NCBI GenBank assembly: GCA_013203595.1
Contig: JABMNT010000237.1
Coordinates: 1 to 52,331 of the forward strand
Direction: 5' to 3'
DNA length: 52,331 nt
Source: Rhodospirillales bacterium
GTDB lineage: Bacteria > Pseudomonadota > Alphaproteobacteria > Rhodospirillales > Casp-alpha2
Below the pieces are notes generated by a model. It was given only the letters and a program-made list of their open reading frames with translations. It was not told where the DNA came from and did no database searches. This document shows, piece by piece, positions 51,294 through 52,331 of the stretch. The translations under genes and the position numbers were made by a program. Numbering within the stretch: position 1 is the stretch's first letter; every line of letters starts with the position of its first letter.

Positions 51294-52295
51294 ATGACAT
51301 CGCCGCTTGTTGTCAGCAATGTCGAGGCCCGCAACTATTTTATCGCCTGCCAGGGCCTTGGTGCTGCACCTGTGGGGAAACTGTCTCCTGACGGATTGCT
51401 GGCCTTGATCCGGACACTTGGTTTCGTCCAGATCGACAGTATCAACACGGTGGCCCGCGCCCATGACATGATCCTGTTTGCCCGCAACCAAAGCTATCGG
51501 CCACACCAGCTCAAGCACCTGCTGGAGAGCGAGCGTTCCCTGTTCGAGCATTGGACCCATGATGCGGCGGTGATCCCGACGGAGTTCTACCCGTACTGGC
51601 GCCATCGGTTTGCCCGCCAGCAGAGGCATTTATTGGAACGCTGGCGCAAATGGCGTGGGGCCGGGTTTGAACAGGCGCTGGAAGGCATTCTCGACAAAGT
51701 CAGCGAACAGGGACCGACCCGGACCCGCGATATCAAGTCGAGCCGGGTAAAAAAGGGCGACGGCTGGTGGGACTGGCACCCGGAAAAAACCGCCCTCGAG
51801 TTCCACTGGCACACCGGCACCCTGGCGATCGCCGGCCGGGACGGGTTTCAGAAAATCTATGATCTCAGCGAAAACGTCATTCCCGCCCATCATCGCACAG
51901 CGGAGGTCAGCGAGAGCCGGTTCATCGACTGGGCCTGCCGCTCGGCATTGCGCCGGCTGGGTATGGCCACGTCAGGCGAAATCGCCGCCTTCTGGGCCCT
52001 GATCACGCCCAAGGAAGCGGCCGCCTGGGTCCGCGACAGGCGGGCGGCGGCTGATCTGGTGGATATCTGGGTGGAGCCGGCCACAGGTGGTCAGGCCACC
52101 AAGGCCGTGGCCTTTACGGGCATCTCCGATGAACTTGCCCGATTGGTTGATCCACCGAAGCGGCTGCGCGTATTGTCGCCCTTTGATCCGCTGATCCGTG
52201 ACCGCAAGCGCTGCCTGCGTCTGTTCGGCTTTGATTACCGCATCGAGGTGTTCGTGCCGAAGGAAAAGCGTAAATATGGCGAGCCACTTGCATAA
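51294..52295 (+). CDS. YcaQ/AlkZ-like DNA glycosylase, C-terminally shortened
   Basis: Winged-helix DNA glycosylase family protein that removes alkylated bases and unhooks interstrand crosslinks. The catalytic QxD motif is at Q46-I47-D48 (FVQIDSINTVARAHDMILFA), and HWTHDAAVIP and FDPLIRDRKR are typical. Family members run on after KRKYGYYVLP for another 60 or so residues, but this one reads KRKYG and then ends in EPLA and a stop at 52293-52295. No continuation is seen in the remaining 36 nt. So it is truncated by a frameshift or a recombination junction; activity is doubtful. GGGAGA precedes the ATG. Confidence 0.85.
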   Translation: MTSPLVVSNVEARNYFIACQGLGAAPVGKLSPDGLLALIRTLGFVQIDSINTVARAHDMILFARNQSYRPHQLKHLLESERSLFEHWTHDAAVIPTEFYPYWRHRFARQQRHLLERWRKWRGAGFEQALEGILDKVSEQGPTRTRDIKSSRVKKGDGWWDWHPEKTALEFHWHTGTLAIAGRDGFQKIYDLSENVIPAHHRTAEVSESRFIDWACRSALRRLGMATSGEIAAFWALITPKEAAAWVRDRRAAADLVDIWVEPATGGQATKAVAFTGISDELARLVDPPKRLRVLSPFDPLIRDRKRCLRLFGFDYRIEVFVPKEKRKYGEPLA

Positions 52296-52317
52296 CTCAG
52301 CGAATAGCCAAATTAAT

Positions 52318-52329
52318 CCGTTTTAACGG
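52318..52329. repeat. Small palindrome at the window's end
   Basis: CCGTT/AACGG around TT. It follows the shortened YcaQ-like gene by 22 nt. It might be part of a terminator or of whatever sequence replaced the gene's 3' end; the window stops too soon to tell. Confidence 0.25.
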
Positions 52330-52331
52330 CT

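Noticed and set aside
1-52331. CRISPR array, prophage or integrated conjugative element
   Set aside because: No regularly spaced direct repeats, cas genes, integrase, phage structural or conjugation genes were seen; the only mobile-element traces are the IS66 scraps.
1-52331. tRNA or rRNA genes
   Set aside because: No cloverleaf-like GGTTCRANNCC sequence in a suitable gap, and no rRNA-like sequence, was noticed; gaps are short. A tRNA scan would settle it.

Overview
The window looks like a piece of the chromosome of a free-living, probably marine or soil alphaproteobacterium, perhaps Rhodospirillales-like. This rests on even, moderately high GC, two LivJHMGF-type uptake systems, a TRAP-TAXI transporter, tricarballylate-type (Tcu) enzymes, a SocA/Panacea protein and a circularly permuted ATP-grasp/alpha-E/transglutaminase cassette. 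No rRNA, tRNA or CRISPR array was seen. The genus cannot be fixed from the sequence alone.

Layout. 1-2.2 kb: end of a TRAP-TAXI transporter (fused permease, binding protein, strong terminator). 2.4-2.9 kb: a small secreted protein behind a cluster of repeated octamers. 3.07-6.41 kb (minus): four overlapping genes for the lower protocatechuate 4,5-cleavage/gallate branch (GalB, LigK, GalD, LigI). 6.58-8.96 kb (minus): a KstD-like flavoprotein coupled to an FCD-type GntR regulator. A 26-bp near-palindrome at 9.03 kb separates it from a divergent nine-gene operon (9.18-17.36 kb): a ThDP enzyme, cupin, SDR, split ThDP decarboxylase alpha/beta, EthD-like protein, NAD-dependent epimerase, and TcuA- and TcuB-like redox proteins. 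This operon is the best candidate for an undescribed catabolic pathway. 17.9-23.5 kb: a branched-chain-amino-acid-type ABC importer in which one permease and both ATPases are fused into an 844-residue protein, followed by a second copy of the SDR. 23.6-26.2 kb: an aldehyde dehydrogenase divergent from a LysR regulator. 26.4-27.3 kb: a sugar-binding-protein fold with no signal peptide.

27.3-31.3 kb (minus): a quinate/shikimate-to-protocatechuate operon with AroQ-type dehydroquinate dehydratase, a second KstD-like flavoprotein, a stand-alone 3-dehydroshikimate dehydratase and an SMP-30 lactonase. Its product, protocatechuate, is the upstream substrate of the pathway served by the 3-6 kb cluster. 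The ring-cleavage dioxygenase (LigAB) and LigC that would join the two are not in the window. 31.5-34 kb holds assorted small genes: a PiuC/YbiX-like dioxygenase, an orphan flagellar-rod C-terminal protein with an unknown neighbour, and a SocA-like protein. 34.1-40.2 kb: a second, unfused LivJHMGF operon ending in a ketopantoate-reductase-like gene and a strong terminator.

40.5-42.1 kb is an AT-richer patch with a secreted TPR protein and two decayed, inverted IS66-type transposase tails, which suggests horizontal acquisition. 42.1-46.6 kb: a nitronate-monooxygenase-like flavin enzyme, then a minus-strand SDR/hydrolase/IlvD-type dehydratase operon that looks like non-phosphorylative sugar-acid catabolism. 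46.6-50.3 kb: a lipoprotein followed by the ATP-grasp/alpha-E/transglutaminase cassette. The window ends with an aldo/keto reductase and a C-terminally shortened YcaQ-like DNA glycosylase.

Overall this is a catabolic gene-rich region for plant-derived aromatic, alicyclic and polycarboxylic acids, with matching uptake systems and local regulators.
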